Source: Idiomarinaceae bacterium (GTDB taxonomy: Bacteria; Pseudomonadota; Gammaproteobacteria; Enterobacterales; Alteromonadaceae). From it: 64,000 nucleotides of DNA. Made by a program: the position numbers and the translations under genes. The stretch is from positions 62,001 to 126,000 of the forward strand of contig NYWU01000034.1 of NCBI GenBank assembly GCA_002685255.1, read 5' to 3'. Positions 35,815 through 46,948 of this stretch are shown here, one piece after another (within the stretch, counting starts at the first letter, position 1; each line of letters begins with the position of its first letter). The notes beneath the pieces were generated by a model. The model was not told where the DNA came from. It searched no databases and saw only the letters and a program-made list of their open reading frames with translations.

Positions 35815-38199
35815 CTAATCCCTCAAGGTTGCATCAAACTCCGACTGTAACGTCGATACTAGCTTTTTCATAATGCCGTTTATTTCGGTTTCTTCAAGCG
35901 TCTTTTCATTATCTTGAAGTGTGACAGAAAGAGCTAAACTACGTTTACCCTCTGGCAGGTTATCACCTTGGTAAACGTCAAATAAGTTTAGGTCAATCAA
36001 CTGATTAACGCCAATGTTCTTCAACGTGGTTAACACCTCACCCGCCGCGATGCGTTCATCTAAAACAATCGCTAAGTCTCGGCGGATACTAGGAAACCGT
36101 GATACAGGTTGAGCTGATGGAATGCTATGTTGGTTAATCGCATCAAGTTGCAATTCGAACACGAAAGCACGTTGATTGAGACCGAATGTTTTCTCAAACT
36201 TGGGGTGTAAGGCGCCCATATAGCCAATGCACCGCTCACCACGGTATATCGCAGCCGATTGCCCTGGATGAAGCGCGCTATGCTCGCTAGCGACAAAACG
36301 AACATCACTGATGTCAGATTTTTTCAACAAGGCTTCAACATCGCCTTTTACATCAAAGAAATCAACTTGACGCTCCTCCGCAGACCAATGTTCACCATAG
36401 GCTTTACCCGAACGCACACCAGCAAACATCGGTTGCTGAATCACACCATTTTCAGCCGCTTCATCAGGAATAAAGCGTAACCCTGTTTCGACAAAGGCTA
36501 AAACTGATTGCTGACGCTTTTGGTTATGCGCTAGCGCATTCAAAAGCCCCGGCCACAAACTTAACCGCATTGATGACATTTCCACCGAAATAGGATGAGG
36601 TAATGTTAACGATGCACTTTCATCAAATAACGCCGCCTGATGTTTGGGATCGACGAAGCTATAAGTGATTGCTTCTTGATAACCCCGTTCGATCATTGCA
36701 TCAACTAAACGATGTGTGCTGACTAACGATTCCTGTTGTGGGCGCATGCGTAATTGTGCGGCAGGCGCAGCAGCTTGAATATTGTTGTATCCAAATACAC
36801 GTGCAACTTCTTCGATAAGATCTTCTTCAATAGCAATATCAAAACGATAAGTCGGCACTTTGACCAGCCATTTCCCAGCTCCTACTTTTACCTCAAAACC
36901 AAGACGCTCGAGAATTTCAGTCACGCGGGCAGCTTCTATATCAATTCCTAACACACTCGCGAGCCGTGCTGCACGTAGCGTCACCTCAGCTGGCTTAGGT
37001 AGATGCTCGTCTGACTTCGCTTCGACGATAGGACCCGCCTCGCCACCACAAATTTCAATCAATAACTGTGTTGCGCGCTCCATGGCTTGGCGTTGCAATT
37101 CTGGATCAACACCGCGCTCATAACGATGAGACGCATCCGTGTGTAAACCAAAACGGCGTGCTTTACCTAAAATCGCATCAGGTGCAAAAAACGCGCTTTC
37201 GAGGAAGATATGTTGACTTTCTCGTGTTACACCACTTTCGAGCCCCCCGTAAACGCCCGCCATAGCCAATGCCTGCGTGTCATCAGCAATAACTAGCACA
37301 TCGTCATCGAGTTTCACTTCTTGTTCATCCAATAAAGTTAAGGTCTCACCTTTATTGGCATAACGCACATGCACATCGCCTTGAACGCGGTCAAGATCAA
37401 ATGCGTGCATCGGGTGGCCGAGCTCCAACAATACATAGTTGGTGATATCAACCACAGGATCAATGCTACGAATACCACTACGACGCAGTTTCTCGCTCAT
37501 CCATAATGGTGTCTGCTGCTTAACGTCGACATTTTTTACTACGCGTCCCAAGTAGCGAGGACATCCAACCGGCGCATCAAGGTGAATCGCTTTAGTGTCT
37601 TCGAGGGAGGTTGCAACCGCGTCTACTGTCGGCTCATTCACATCCAGGTTATTCAGGACACCCACCTCACGCGCAATGCCACGAATACTCAGGCAGTCAC
37701 TGCGGTTGGGTGTTAAATCAATATCAATACTTAAGTCATCCAGACCCAAATATTCGCGGTAATCTTTGCCGATGGGTGCGTCTGAAGGTAGCTCAATGAT
37801 ACCGTCGTGATCATCAATCAGACCCAGCTCTTTAAACGAGCACAACATACCATGCGATGGATGCCCGCGCAGCTTTGCCTTCTTAATTTTGAAGTCACCC
37901 GGTAATACCGCGCCAACCTTAGCGACCACAACCATTAAATTCTTACGGCAGTTTGGGGCACCGCAAACGATATCAAGCAATTCATCGTCACCTACATCGA
38001 CTTTAGTGACCTGCAACTTATCGGCATCTGGATGAGGACCGCATTCAACGACTTTACCAACGACAACAGTATGAAAGTCTGCTGCAACCGGTTCTAAACC
38101 ATCAACCTCAAGGCCAGCCATGCTGAGTTGCTCACTCAGCACTTCACTAGAAATGTCTGGATTGACCCAACTTCTTAGCCAATTTTCACTAAATTTCAT
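35815..38199 (-). CDS. pheT: Phenylalanyl-tRNA synthetase beta subunit
   Basis: 794-residue beta subunit of the alpha2-beta2 enzyme that charges tRNA-Phe (E. coli 795). Domains in order: tRNA-binding OB fold (about 40-150), B3/B4 editing region with the PRYLGRVV and NYVLLELGHPMHAFD motifs (about 215-370), B5, the catalytic-like core, and a C-terminal ferredoxin-fold anticodon-binding domain with FPSIRRDLAIV. Follows pheS by 13 bases. Confidence 0.97.
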   Translation of the reverse strand: MKFSENWLRSWVNPDISSEVLSEQLSMAGLEVDGLEPVAADFHTVVVGKVVECGPHPDADKLQVTKVDVGDDELLDIVCGAPNCRKNLMVVVAKVGAVLPGDFKIKKAKLRGHPSHGMLCSFKELGLIDDHDGIIELPSDAPIGKDYREYLGLDDLSIDIDLTPNRSDCLSIRGIAREVGVLNNLDVNEPTVDAVATSLEDTKAIHLDAPVGCPRYLGRVVKNVDVKQQTPLWMSEKLRRSGIRSIDPVVDITNYVLLELGHPMHAFDLDRVQGDVHVRYANKGETLTLLDEQEVKLDDDVLVIADDTQALAMAGVYGGLESGVTRESQHIFLESAFFAPDAILGKARRFGLHTDASHRYERGVDPELQRQAMERATQLLIEICGGEAGPIVEAKSDEHLPKPAEVTLRAARLASVLGIDIEAARVTEILERLGFEVKVGAGKWLVKVPTYRFDIAIEEDLIEEVARVFGYNNIQAAAPAAQLRMRPQQESLVSTHRLVDAMIERGYQEAITYSFVDPKHQAALFDESASLTLPHPISVEMSSMRLSLWPGLLNALAHNQKRQQSVLAFVETGLRFIPDEAAENGVIQQPMFAGVRSGKAYGEHWSAEERQVDFFDVKGDVEALLKKSDISDVRFVASEHSALHPGQSAAIYRGERCIGYMGALHPKFEKTFGLNQRAFVFELQLDAINQHSIPSAQPVSRFPSIRRDLAIVLDERIAAGEVLTTLKNIGVNQLIDLNLFDVYQGDNLPEGKRSLALSVTLQDNEKTLEETEINGIMKKLVSTLQSEFDATLRD

Positions 38200-38212
38200 G
38201 TTCGCCGCCCTC

Positions 38213-39229
<1,017 letters not shown>

Positions 39230-39250
39230 CTATTCTAACGAAAAAGCCAT

Positions 39251-39279
39251 AAAAAAGGGAGCCAAATTGGCTCCCTTTT
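39251..39279 (-). terminator. Intrinsic terminator between rplT and pheS
   Basis: On the minus strand: AAAAGGGAGCC, loop of five, GGCTCCCTTTT, then further T. It separates rplT from pheST, so pheST must use read-through or a promoter in the following 60 bases. A possible -10 is TAGAAT just upstream of the pheS leader. Confidence 0.85.
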
Positions 39280-39319
39280 AAATCTGTTTATCGGTTTTTG
39301 GCAAAGCCTTTATTGCCGA

Positions 39320-39673
39320 TTACAGTGCACCTTTCGCCTTTTCAACCAAGGCTGCAAAACCGCTTTGGTCATGTACAGCGATGTCGGCAAGGATTTTGCG
39401 ATCGATTTCTACCGATGCTTTCTTCAGACCGTTGATAAAGCGGCTGTATGACAAACCGTTTTGACGCGCTGCCGCATTGATACGAACAATCCACAATTGA
39501 CGGAATTGACGTTTCTTGTTGCGACGGTCACGGTATGCGTATTGACCTGCTTTAGTAACTGCCTGCACCGCAACGCGATATACGCGACTACGAGCACCAT
39601 AATAACCTTTCGCCTGCTTTAGGACTTTCTTGTGACGCGCACGCGCGATCACACCACGTTTAACTCGTGCCAT
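39320..39673 (-). CDS. rplT: 50S ribosomal protein L20
   Basis: 117-residue L20 (E. coli 118), highly conserved: [19 protein letters not shown] at the start and [20 protein letters not shown] in the middle. In E. coli L20 also represses translation of rpmI-rplT through a pseudoknot in the mRNA; I could not verify that structure here. Starts 14 bases after rpmI. Confidence 0.98.
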   Translation of the reverse strand: MARVKRGVIARARHKKVLKQAKGYYGARSRVYRVAVQAVTKAGQYAYRDRRNKKRQFRQLWIVRINAAARQNGLSYSRFINGLKKASVEIDRKILADIAVHDQSGFAALVEKAKGAL

Positions 39674-39687
39674 TTGCTAATCCCTCC

Positions 39688-39885
39688 TTACGCGTATGGT
39701 AACATACGATCGACTAATTTGACGTCGGCCTCGTGGACCATGCTCTTCGCGCGAAGCTGACGCTTACGCTTAGGTGTCTTCTTAGTCAGAATGTGACGCA
39801 AGTGAGATTGCTTGCACTTGTAACCGCCTGAAGCAGTCTTTTTAAAGCGCTTTGACGCGCCCTTGTTTGATTTCATTTTTGGCAT
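39688..39885 (-). CDS. rpmI: 50S ribosomal protein L35
   Basis: 65-residue L35, start [20 protein letters not shown] and the conserved [18 protein letters not shown]. Separated from infC by 77 bases, which in E. coli contributes to L20 autoregulation. Confidence 0.98.
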   Translation of the reverse strand: MPKMKSNKGASKRFKKTASGGYKCKQSHLRHILTKKTPKRKRQLRAKSMVHEADVKLVDRMLPYA

Positions 39886-39962
39886 GAAATAAAACTCCGC
39901 ATTGTTGATTAAAAGTGTGACAGGGTGAGTTCAACCGAAGCTGAACTACTTGTGTACCACAA

Positions 39963-40505
39963 TCACTTCTTAGCCGGTGCCAGAACCATTATCATCTGGC
40001 GACCTTCGGCCCTTCTAGGGAACGACTCAACAGTTGAGATTTCGTCTAAATCGTCTTTAATACGAGTTAGCAACTCAATACCCAACTCTTGGTGTGCCAT
40101 TTCCCGGCCACGGAAACGGATAGTGACTTTAGTTTTGTCACCTCCCTCGAGGAAGCGACGCAGGTTGCGCAGTTTTACCTGGTAGTCGCCCTCATCTGTG
40201 CCAGGTCGGAATTTGACTTCCTTAACCTGAATCTGTTTCTGCTTTTTCTTCTGCTCTTTCTGGTCTTTACTCTTTTCGTAGAGAAACTTACCGTAATCCA
40301 TAAGGCGGCAGACAGGTGGCTCAGCATTTGGACTCATTTCGACCAAATCAACACCAGCATCTTCTGCTGCTTCAAGAGCTTCATTGATACTTACAATACC
40401 GATCTGTTCACCTTCCGTGCCAATTAAGCGAACTTCATTAACACGAATTTCGTCATTGATACGATTTTTGTCAGCGCTTTTCTGAGTTCTTTTTCCGCCT
40501 TTAAT
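39963..40505 (-). CDS. infC: Translation initiation factor IF-3 (AUU start)
   Basis: 180-residue IF-3, exactly the E. coli length when translation begins at ATT (40505-40503). Reading from there gives (M)[20 protein letters not shown], which matches the E. coli N-terminus. The first in-frame ATG would delete about 53 residues, including most of the N-terminal domain. The C-terminal domain has [20 protein letters not shown]. The rare AUU start is the basis of IF-3 autoregulation, because the factor rejects non-canonical start codons. Located between thrS and rpmI as in most gammaproteobacteria. Confidence 0.96.
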   Translation of the reverse strand: MKGGKRTQKSADKNRINDEIRVNEVRLIGTEGEQIGIVSINEALEAAEDAGVDLVEMSPNAEPPVCRLMDYGKFLYEKSKDQKEQKKKQKQIQVKEVKFRPGTDEGDYQVKLRNLRRFLEGGDKTKVTIRFRGREMAHQELGIELLTRIKDDLDEISTVESFPRRAEGRQMIMVLAPAKK

Positions 40506-40518
40506 GGTTTATTCCTCC
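40503..40518 (-). promoter_or_regulatory. Ribosome binding site and AUU start of infC
   Basis: GGAGG (40518-40514) lies 8 bases before the ATT codon (40505-40503). No other start in this frame is near a Shine-Dalgarno sequence. The strong site combined with the weak start codon is the arrangement of the IF-3 feedback control described in E. coli. Confidence 0.9.
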
Positions 40519-40526
40519 AAACTAAT

Positions 40527-42443
40527 TTAATTGATTTTGCGTGTTCGCACTTCTGCTTGTAACTGCTCAACAAACTGCTCGAGCGGGAACTTACCTAAGT
40601 CTTCGCCGCTACGAGTACGAACCGCAACCTCGCCAGCCTCGACTTCTTTGTCGCCGACAACTAGCAAATAGGGAACACGTTTTAAAGTGTGTTCTCGGAT
40701 TTTAAAGCCTATCTTCTCATTTCTCAAGTCGGCTGATGCACGAATTCCCTTTTCATTCAGGGATTTCACTACTTTATTGACGTAATCGCGTTGATTATCG
40801 GTAATATTCATCAACACGACTTGCGTCGGTGCGAGCCACAACGGGAAATTCCCCGCATACTCTTCAATAAGAATGCCCATAAAACGTTCAAGTGAGCCGA
40901 GAATGGCTCGGTGAATCATCACAGGCGTATGGCGTTCGTTGTCTTCACCTACATAAGTCGCATTTAAACGACCTGTTAAGGCGAAATCTAACTGTATTGT
41001 ACCACACTGCCACGCACGACCTAAGCAATCGAACAAAGTAAATTCAATTTTAGGACCGTAGAAGGCACCTTCACCAGGTAAATAGGTGAAGTCGATATCA
41101 TGCGCTTTCAAGGCATCCGCTAAAGCTTTTTCACTGCGATCCCAAGTTGCATCATCACCGAGGCGTTTCTCAGGGCGTGTTGAAAGCTTCACATCGATCT
41201 TATCGAAACCAAAGGTTTCGTATGTTTCGTAGACCATTTTGATACACGCAGCGACTTCGTCTTGCACCTGATCTTCTGTACAAAAAACGTGCGCATCGTC
41301 TTGTGTAAAGCCACGTACACGCATTAGTCCGTGCAACGCACCTGAAGGTTCATTCCGGTGACACGATCCAAACTCGGCCATACGTAATGGCAGATCACGG
41401 TAAGACTTAAGGCCTTGGTTAAAGATCTGTACGTGACCTGGGCAGTTCATTGGTTTTACCGCGTACTCGCGGTTTTCCGATGATGTCGTAAACATCAGGT
41501 CTGAGAACTTCTCCCAATGACCTGACTTTTCCCACAATACTCGGTCCATCATCATCGGACCTTTCACTTCTTGGTATTGGTATTCACGAAGCTTTTCGCG
41601 CACGAAATCTTCGAGTTCGCGGAAAATGGTCCAGCCATTGTGATGCCAAAATACCATGCCTGGCGCTTCTTCCTGCCAGTGGAACAAATCTTGTGCCTTA
41701 CCAATCTTACGATGGTCTCGTTTTTCTGCCTCTTCTAAACGTTGCAGATACGCTTTTAACTGTTTTTTATCCGCCCACGCAGTACCGTAAACACGTTGCA
41801 ACATCTTGTTATCGGAGTTACCACGCCAGTATGCGCCCGCCATTTTCATCACTTTAAAGTGTTGGCAGAATTTCATCGTTGGCACGTGTGGTCCACGGCA
41901 CATATCAATGTATTCTTCGTGGTGGTAAAGACCCGGGTTGGCATCGGTTGGAATATCTTCGTCGAGAATTTCGACTTTGTATGGTTCATGGCGCTCTACA
42001 AAGGTTTCACGCGCTTCTTGCCAGCTGACTTTCTTTTTGATGACCTGATACTCGGTTTTCGCGAGCTCTTTCATGCGTTGTTCAAGTTTATCGAGATCGT
42101 CCTGCGTCAGTGTGTGATCAACGTCAACATCGTAATAGAAGCCATTATCGATGACTGGACCTATCGCCATTTTTGCGTCTGGCCATAATTGCTTAAACGC
42201 GTGACCTAATAAGTGAGCACAAGAGTGACGAATAATATGGACACCGTCGTCATCTTTTGGTGTTACGATCTCAATACGCGCATCGTGTTCAATCATTTCA
42301 CAGGCATCGACGAGCTCGCCGTCAATACGACCTGCGACGGTGGCTTTAGCTAAGCCAGCACCAATATCTTGAGCCACATCCATAATGGATACAGGTTGAT
42401 CAAATTCGCGTTGACTACCGTCAGGGAGAGTGATTACAGGCAT
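40527..42443 (-). CDS. thrS: Threonyl-tRNA synthetase
   Basis: 638-residue class II synthetase (E. coli 642). Domains: N-terminal TGS (1-62), the zinc-independent editing domain with the [11 protein letters not shown] motif (about 73-83) and its cysteine in MCRGPHVP, the catalytic core with [12 protein letters not shown] and motif 2 [20 protein letters not shown], and the anticodon-binding domain (about 540-635). It heads the infC-rpmI-rplT cluster. The 151-base divergent region upstream holds its promoter; an E. coli-like tRNA-mimicking operator could not be recognised by eye. Confidence 0.97.
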   Translation of the reverse strand: MPVITLPDGSQREFDQPVSIMDVAQDIGAGLAKATVAGRIDGELVDACEMIEHDARIEIVTPKDDDGVHIIRHSCAHLLGHAFKQLWPDAKMAIGPVIDNGFYYDVDVDHTLTQDDLDKLEQRMKELAKTEYQVIKKKVSWQEARETFVERHEPYKVEILDEDIPTDANPGLYHHEEYIDMCRGPHVPTMKFCQHFKVMKMAGAYWRGNSDNKMLQRVYGTAWADKKQLKAYLQRLEEAEKRDHRKIGKAQDLFHWQEEAPGMVFWHHNGWTIFRELEDFVREKLREYQYQEVKGPMMMDRVLWEKSGHWEKFSDLMFTTSSENREYAVKPMNCPGHVQIFNQGLKSYRDLPLRMAEFGSCHRNEPSGALHGLMRVRGFTQDDAHVFCTEDQVQDEVAACIKMVYETYETFGFDKIDVKLSTRPEKRLGDDATWDRSEKALADALKAHDIDFTYLPGEGAFYGPKIEFTLFDCLGRAWQCGTIQLDFALTGRLNATYVGEDNERHTPVMIHRAILGSLERFMGILIEEYAGNFPLWLAPTQVVLMNITDNQRDYVNKVVKSLNEKGIRASADLRNEKIGFKIREHTLKRVPYLLVVGDKEVEAGEVAVRTRSGEDLGKFPLEQFVEQLQAEVRTRKIN

Positions 42444-42594
42444 GAAACTTCCTTTCTACAGTGGTGACACCTACCAAGTGCCACGTGCGCTAACATTGAT
42501 TCATTGTCGAACCATACGAAATTGTTTACGTTCGGTACCATCGAACGTAAACGCACACTATAATGCACGCTTTTTGTTAGAGCAAGGGTAACAC

Positions 42595-43479
42595 ATGGAT
42601 CTAGCGAGCGTTTTGGGGCAGCTAGCAGCGTTAACAGCAGCCGCTTTTTGGGCAGTGGCTTCGATACTTTATCATCGCGCCGGCGCACACTTCTCAGCGT
42701 TACAAATGAATCTCATCAAAGGCGCAATTGCCAGCCCGTTGCTACTCGGCATGAGCGCCCTGTTTGGCACACCGTTGGTATTCAGTGCAGGCCTCTGGTT
42801 ACTCGCCCTCAGCGGAATGATTGGAATTACCGTGGGCGACAGTTGCCATTTTGCCGCGTTGCGCCGTCTGGGTCCCTGGCACGCGATGCTACTCGAATAC
42901 TTAGCACCACCTCTAGCTGCATTTATGGCTTGGTTGTTTTTAAACGACGGCCTGTCAGGTATCGAAATTATCGGTGCGCTAGTGACTTTGTTGGGTGTTT
43001 TATTGGTCGTCACTGAACGTGCGCCTAATCAGCAGCCGTCGCTGTCCATCAGCGGTATCCTGTTTGGCTGTGGTGCTGCCATCTGTCAAGCAACTGGGCT
43101 GGTGATGGCTTTTTCGGTATTACAAACGGATGCTATTGAGCCGATCAATGCGGCATTTATTCGGCTTGCCGCCGGTTCTATTCTATTGGCGCTGATTGTT
43201 GGATTATCGCAACGCCACGCTTTCCAAGCGATTTTTCGCCAGTGCCGCACCATTAACCCGACGCCACTGCTGGGTGCTATCTTTTTTGGTACCTTTTTAG
43301 CGATTTGGTTACAGCAACTATCTATTGCACATATTAATCCGGGTTTGACGCAGACACTCCTATCGACTGCACCACTTTTTTTAATTCCAATTTCTTTATT
43401 GAAAAAACAAAAGATTACCCTACGTTCTCTGTTTGGCGCACTGGTTTCATTAGGTGGTATTGCGATTCTATTTCTATAA
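42595..43479 (+). CDS. EamA/DMT-family transporter
   Basis: 294-residue inner-membrane protein with about ten membrane segments arranged as two EamA repeats (about 8-140 and 155-290). The first contains GMIGITVGDSCHFAALRRLG and the second ends LFGALVSLGGIAILFL. Substrates of such exporters are varied (amino acids, metabolites), and none can be predicted. Diverges from thrS and is followed by a small zinc-ribbon gene 35 bases on. Confidence 0.88.
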   Translation: MDLASVLGQLAALTAAAFWAVASILYHRAGAHFSALQMNLIKGAIASPLLLGMSALFGTPLVFSAGLWLLALSGMIGITVGDSCHFAALRRLGPWHAMLLEYLAPPLAAFMAWLFLNDGLSGIEIIGALVTLLGVLLVVTERAPNQQPSLSISGILFGCGAAICQATGLVMAFSVLQTDAIEPINAAFIRLAAGSILLALIVGLSQRHAFQAIFRQCRTINPTPLLGAIFFGTFLAIWLQQLSIAHINPGLTQTLLSTAPLFLIPISLLKKQKITLRSLFGALVSLGGIAILFL

Positions 43480-43514
43480 TTAAGGCTACCCTAAAGAACC
43501 AAACGGTGACCGTT

Positions 43515-43724
43515 ATGCACGAGGAAGACCTGACCCATGCAATCGTCCGTTGCCCCCACTGCGGGCATACGACGCAACTCGGTGTAGATAGCAGTAATGG
43601 CGATCAGGATTACCAAGAAGAATGTTCAGCCTGCGGTGACCTGATTCATATCCAACTCACCGTCGACCCCATTAACGCACAAACTCGTTTAAAGGTCGAC
43701 GGCAATGATGAACAATTCTATTGA
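43515..43724 (+). CDS. CPXCG-motif small zinc-ribbon protein
   Basis: 69-residue cysteine-rich protein. CPHCG and a second pair in CSACGD form a four-cysteine zinc ribbon, followed by the IHIQLTVDP strand. A GTG three codons upstream is an alternative start. Function unknown in the family. The end overlaps the convergent riboflavin synthase stop by 7 bases. Confidence 0.82.
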   Translation: MHEEDLTHAIVRCPHCGHTTQLGVDSSNGDQDYQEECSACGDLIHIQLTVDPINAQTRLKVDGNDEQFY

Positions 43725-44329
43725 CCGCGTGCAGCGAGGACGCGCTCCACCGTTGTGACAGTCGTGATAGTTTGTTGGTCCATCTCAATGTTCACATTAT
43801 CGCCTGGCTTCAGTGCAGCCAAGTTCGTCAAGCGCAATGTTTCGGGTATAAGATGCAAACTAAATTTATTATCCTGTACCTGTCCCACCGTCAAACTCGC
43901 ACCATTCACGGCAATAAAGCCCTTAGCAAATAAGTAAGGCACTTGAGTCTGCGGTAACGACAACCAAGCCGACCAATTATGCTCACTGACTTCAATATCG
44001 ATAATAGATGCGGTGCAATGAATGTGACCCGAGACATAATGACCACCTATTTCATCACCAACGCGCAACGAACGTTCAAAGTTGACCTCTGAACCCACTG
44101 TCAGCTCACCCAGATTAGTCAATCTTAGCGTTTCATCAATCACATCAAATGAAACCTTATCTTGTTTAAAGTGAACCACTGTTAAGCAAACACCGTTTAT
44201 CGCTATACTAGCCCCCAGTTGAACGCCATCAAGATGATGTGGCTCGACTGAGACGGTCAAATGACGAAAGTTGCCTTTATCAGTAAGCGATTCCACTTTG
44301 GCTTTGGTTTGAACAATACCTGTGAACAT
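43718..44329 (-). CDS. ribE: Riboflavin synthase alpha chain
   Basis: 203-residue riboflavin synthase, which dismutates two 6,7-dimethyl-8-ribityllumazine molecules. The N-terminus MFTGIVQTKAKVESL is universal, and two internally duplicated lumazine-binding barrels (about 1-96 and 97-190) carry SIAINGVCLTVV and FIAVNGASLTVG. It stands alone rather than in a rib operon, and no FMN riboswitch is possible because only 7 bases separate its start from the divergent gene. Also named ribC in some species. Confidence 0.95.
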   Translation of the reverse strand: MFTGIVQTKAKVESLTDKGNFRHLTVSVEPHHLDGVQLGASIAINGVCLTVVHFKQDKVSFDVIDETLRLTNLGELTVGSEVNFERSLRVGDEIGGHYVSGHIHCTASIIDIEVSEHNWSAWLSLPQTQVPYLFAKGFIAVNGASLTVGQVQDNKFSLHLIPETLRLTNLAALKPGDNVNIEMDQQTITTVTTVERVLAARGQ

Positions 44330-44336
44330 TTAACTT

Positions 44337-45398
44337 ATGTCCTTAGCTAACAACACAATGCTGACAAGTTTAAAGCTTTTAGTTACGCGACTCCAGCCAA
44401 AGCGTTGTGTTAACGCATGGACAGTGGCAATTTTGTTAGTTTCGTTAGTAAGTTGTTCGCAACCATCGACGATATCGAGTTTGCACGCTCTACACGAGCG
44501 CGTAGCCTTTACCTTAGATATTGAATTAACGCCGCTCACATTCGAGCCCCGACCGCCGCAGTTACCTGACGTTCGCGTCCTCAAGCCGACGGCATCAACA
44601 CCCACTATGCGCTTTTTAACAGCGCTACAACTGAATCATTGTCGCGCGGGTCAACTGATTGCTGAACGCAATAGTGCATTAGGTCGCCTTGATGATGGAT
44701 TCTCTCGTTTTCAAGATGATCAAAGCCTCATTAAAGCGCTCAGACAATGTGCTAAGTCACCGCAGTCAGAAGCTTTTGCTACTGAGCTCATCACCGCTGC
44801 GCAGCAACTGAGCGACGAAACGTCTACCCGTCTAGCACGCGCGTTCGCAACGGACAAAGGACTCAGACATGCGCTAACGATGGCTACAACGCCATTAGTA
44901 ACAATTTCCGATACTGAGTTTAGTCACAGTATAAATGCGTTGAATGCGGTCACTTCATGGCTTGAATCACCGAATTCAGCCGTTGACCTTAATGAGCCGT
45001 TAAAAGTTTTGGCGCAAGAAAACTACTTGCCCCAACTGATGCGAAGCATCGCTGAGTACTCTGTTTTACTCACGCAATTTTCCGAGCAGCTGGATAATCT
45101 TGCTCAGCCTGCCGGTTGCTTATCGAAAGGTATACCCGAGCGCGCTCACCGTTTACATAGCGCCTTTATTTCAGTTTTTATCAAACAAACACAAGGCGAC
45201 TTAGCGGATATACAACGCCAGTACCAACGTTTTAGCGAGGCATTAAACACGCTTGCAATGACAGCGCCACAACCTGAGCTTAAACACTATTTAAATCAAT
45301 GGGCCCTTTACGACGCACGGTTAACGCAGGCAACTAAGTCGTTCGTCCAGCCCTGGCAACAGTTTTTTGAAGCATGTGGATTTAAGGCTGGACGCTAA
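44337..45398 (+). CDS. DUF3080 family lipoprotein
   Basis: 353-residue protein, mostly helical, with a signal peptide and lipobox LVSC (cysteine near residue 41 from this start). A start seven codons later (MLTSLKLLV) would shorten the unusually long positively charged region. The mature segment LPDVRVLKPTASTPTMRFLT resembles DUF3080. Function unknown. Neither candidate ATG has a clear ribosome site, and the divergent start of riboflavin synthase is only 7 bases away. Confidence 0.78.
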   Translation: MSLANNTMLTSLKLLVTRLQPKRCVNAWTVAILLVSLVSCSQPSTISSLHALHERVAFTLDIELTPLTFEPRPPQLPDVRVLKPTASTPTMRFLTALQLNHCRAGQLIAERNSALGRLDDGFSRFQDDQSLIKALRQCAKSPQSEAFATELITAAQQLSDETSTRLARAFATDKGLRHALTMATTPLVTISDTEFSHSINALNAVTSWLESPNSAVDLNEPLKVLAQENYLPQLMRSIAEYSVLLTQFSEQLDNLAQPAGCLSKGIPERAHRLHSAFISVFIKQTQGDLADIQRQYQRFSEALNTLAMTAPQPELKHYLNQWALYDARLTQATKSFVQPWQQFFEACGFKAGR

Positions 45399-45515
45399 AT
45401 TTCGTACACTTTGGTGATTTAACAAGCAAACACACGCTATCCGATAAAAAAGTACTTGCATGCTTAACTTCAAATCAATAATATAGCGCCCGTCTTCACG
45501 ACAACCCCAAACAGT

Positions 45516-45592
<77 letters not shown>

Positions 45593-45713
45593 CTTCCTTA
45601 AATTTAACAATTTTTATTTTTATACCCTCTGATCCGCTCAAGTTGCTCTATTCGTAAGTTTCGCACATAGTTAATCTGCATCGTCAGTACACTTACCTGT
45701 AGCGAGGAGCTTC

Positions 45714-46712
45714 ATGAGCCAATATAAAGCAATTAAACTAGTCAAACGTCCTCAGCCTGGTCCTGTCTCCAAGGATATTTTCGAGATCGTTGAACTCGAT
45801 CGTCCCAGCGTCGACGACGGTCAAATACTGATTAAACAAACCCACATGTCATTGGATCCCGCCATGTTTGGCTGGATGAGCCCAGACAAAGAAAGTTATA
45901 TTCCACCGGTTGAACTCGGCTCTGTGATGCGCAGTTCAGGTGTCGGTGAAGTCGTTGCAAGTAAACACCCTGATTTTGCCGAAGGCGATCGCGTCATGGG
46001 AATGATGGGCTGGCAGGAGTATGCGCTCAGCGATGGTCAAGGAATTAATAAAGTGCAAACAGATGCGCCCGATGAAATGGTGCTTTCGGTGTTTGCTCTT
46101 CCCGGCCTTACCGCAACACAAGGTCTATTAAACGTGGGGAAACCCAAACAAGGTGAAACGTTGGTAGTCACAGGCGCGGCTGGTTCCGTCGGCTCGATTG
46201 TCGGTCAAATGGCTAAAGCCGATGGCCTCTCGGTTATTGGCGTGGTCGGTTCAGACGAAAAAGCAGAGTGGATTGTTAACGAACTGGGGTTTGACGGCGC
46301 AGTTAACTACAAGACTGATGACATTCCCACCAAGTTAGCTGAATTAACGCCAAATGGCATTGACCTCTATTTTGAGAATACCGGCGGTCCGATTCAACAT
46401 GCGGTCATGGGACGCATGAATGCACATGGACGCATTGTTGTCTGTGGCATGATTGCGGATTACGATAAAGAGCAGCCAAGCCCTGGACCGAGCTGGATTC
46501 CAATCATTAAGAAGCGACTGACAATTCAGGGCTTCACGATGCCGGATCATTTTGATCAAATCCCCACCTTACTGAAACAATTAACGCCTTACGTGACAAA
46601 TGGCGATATCAAATATCGGGCTCACGTGCTTGAAGGCTTAGAGTCTGCGATTGAAGGACTTAACATGTTTCTCAGTGGTGAGAACCAAGGTAAATTATTG
46701 GTCAAACTCTAA
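45714..46712 (+). CDS. NADP-dependent oxidoreductase, CurA/leukotriene B4 dehydrogenase-like
   Basis: 332-residue zinc-independent medium-chain dehydrogenase/reductase. N-terminal GroES-like domain; the cofactor loop is VTGAAGSVGSIVGQMAK, followed by GVVGSDEKAEWIVNELGFDG. DLYFENTGGPIQHAVMGRM is family-typical. Relatives reduce alkenal/one and curcumin double bonds. GCGAGGAG precedes the ATG. Single-gene unit ending at a strong hairpin. Confidence 0.9.
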   Translation: MSQYKAIKLVKRPQPGPVSKDIFEIVELDRPSVDDGQILIKQTHMSLDPAMFGWMSPDKESYIPPVELGSVMRSSGVGEVVASKHPDFAEGDRVMGMMGWQEYALSDGQGINKVQTDAPDEMVLSVFALPGLTATQGLLNVGKPKQGETLVVTGAAGSVGSIVGQMAKADGLSVIGVVGSDEKAEWIVNELGFDGAVNYKTDDIPTKLAELTPNGIDLYFENTGGPIQHAVMGRMNAHGRIVVCGMIADYDKEQPSPGPSWIPIIKKRLTIQGFTMPDHFDQIPTLLKQLTPYVTNGDIKYRAHVLEGLESAIEGLNMFLSGENQGKLLVKL

Positions 46713-46720
46713 TAACTGAG

Positions 46721-46752
46721 CCACTTGCGTTGTATACGCAAGTGGCATTTTA
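46721..46752. terminator. Intrinsic terminator after the CurA-like gene
   Basis: An 11-base perfect stem (GCCACTTGCGT / ACGCAAGTGGC) around TGTAT, followed by ATTTTA; lies just before the convergent XRE gene stop. Confidence 0.8.
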
Positions 46753-46756
46753 CCCA

Positions 46757-46948
46757 CTAGTCGTCAGAAAAAACGTCTTCAATAGTGCATTGGAATACCT
46801 TGGCAATTTTAAATGCTAGCGGTAAGCTCGGATCAAACTTTCCTGTTTCAATCGCATTGATTGTTTGACGTGAAACCGACAATGCCTGCGCAAGATCATT
46901 CTGAGTCCAGTTTCTCTCAGCTCTTAACACTTTGAGTCGGTTTTTCAT
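46757..46948 (-). CDS. Small XRE-family transcriptional regulator
   Basis: 63-residue stand-alone helix-turn-helix protein: LRAERNWTQNDLAQALSVSR then QTINAIETGKFDPSLPLAFK, the canonical Cro/CI fold with nothing else. Related regulators (YozG-like) are paired with small membrane proteins, as here: it overlaps the preceding gene by 4 bases (ATGA). It could autoregulate the pair. No toxin-like gene is adjacent. Confidence 0.88.
   Translation of the reverse strand: MKNRLKVLRAERNWTQNDLAQALSVSRQTINAIETGKFDPSLPLAFKIAKVFQCTIEDVFSDD

Noticed and set aside
44281-44360. FMN riboswitch for riboflavin synthase
   Set aside because: Only 7 bases separate its start from the divergent DUF3080 start, leaving no leader for a riboswitch.
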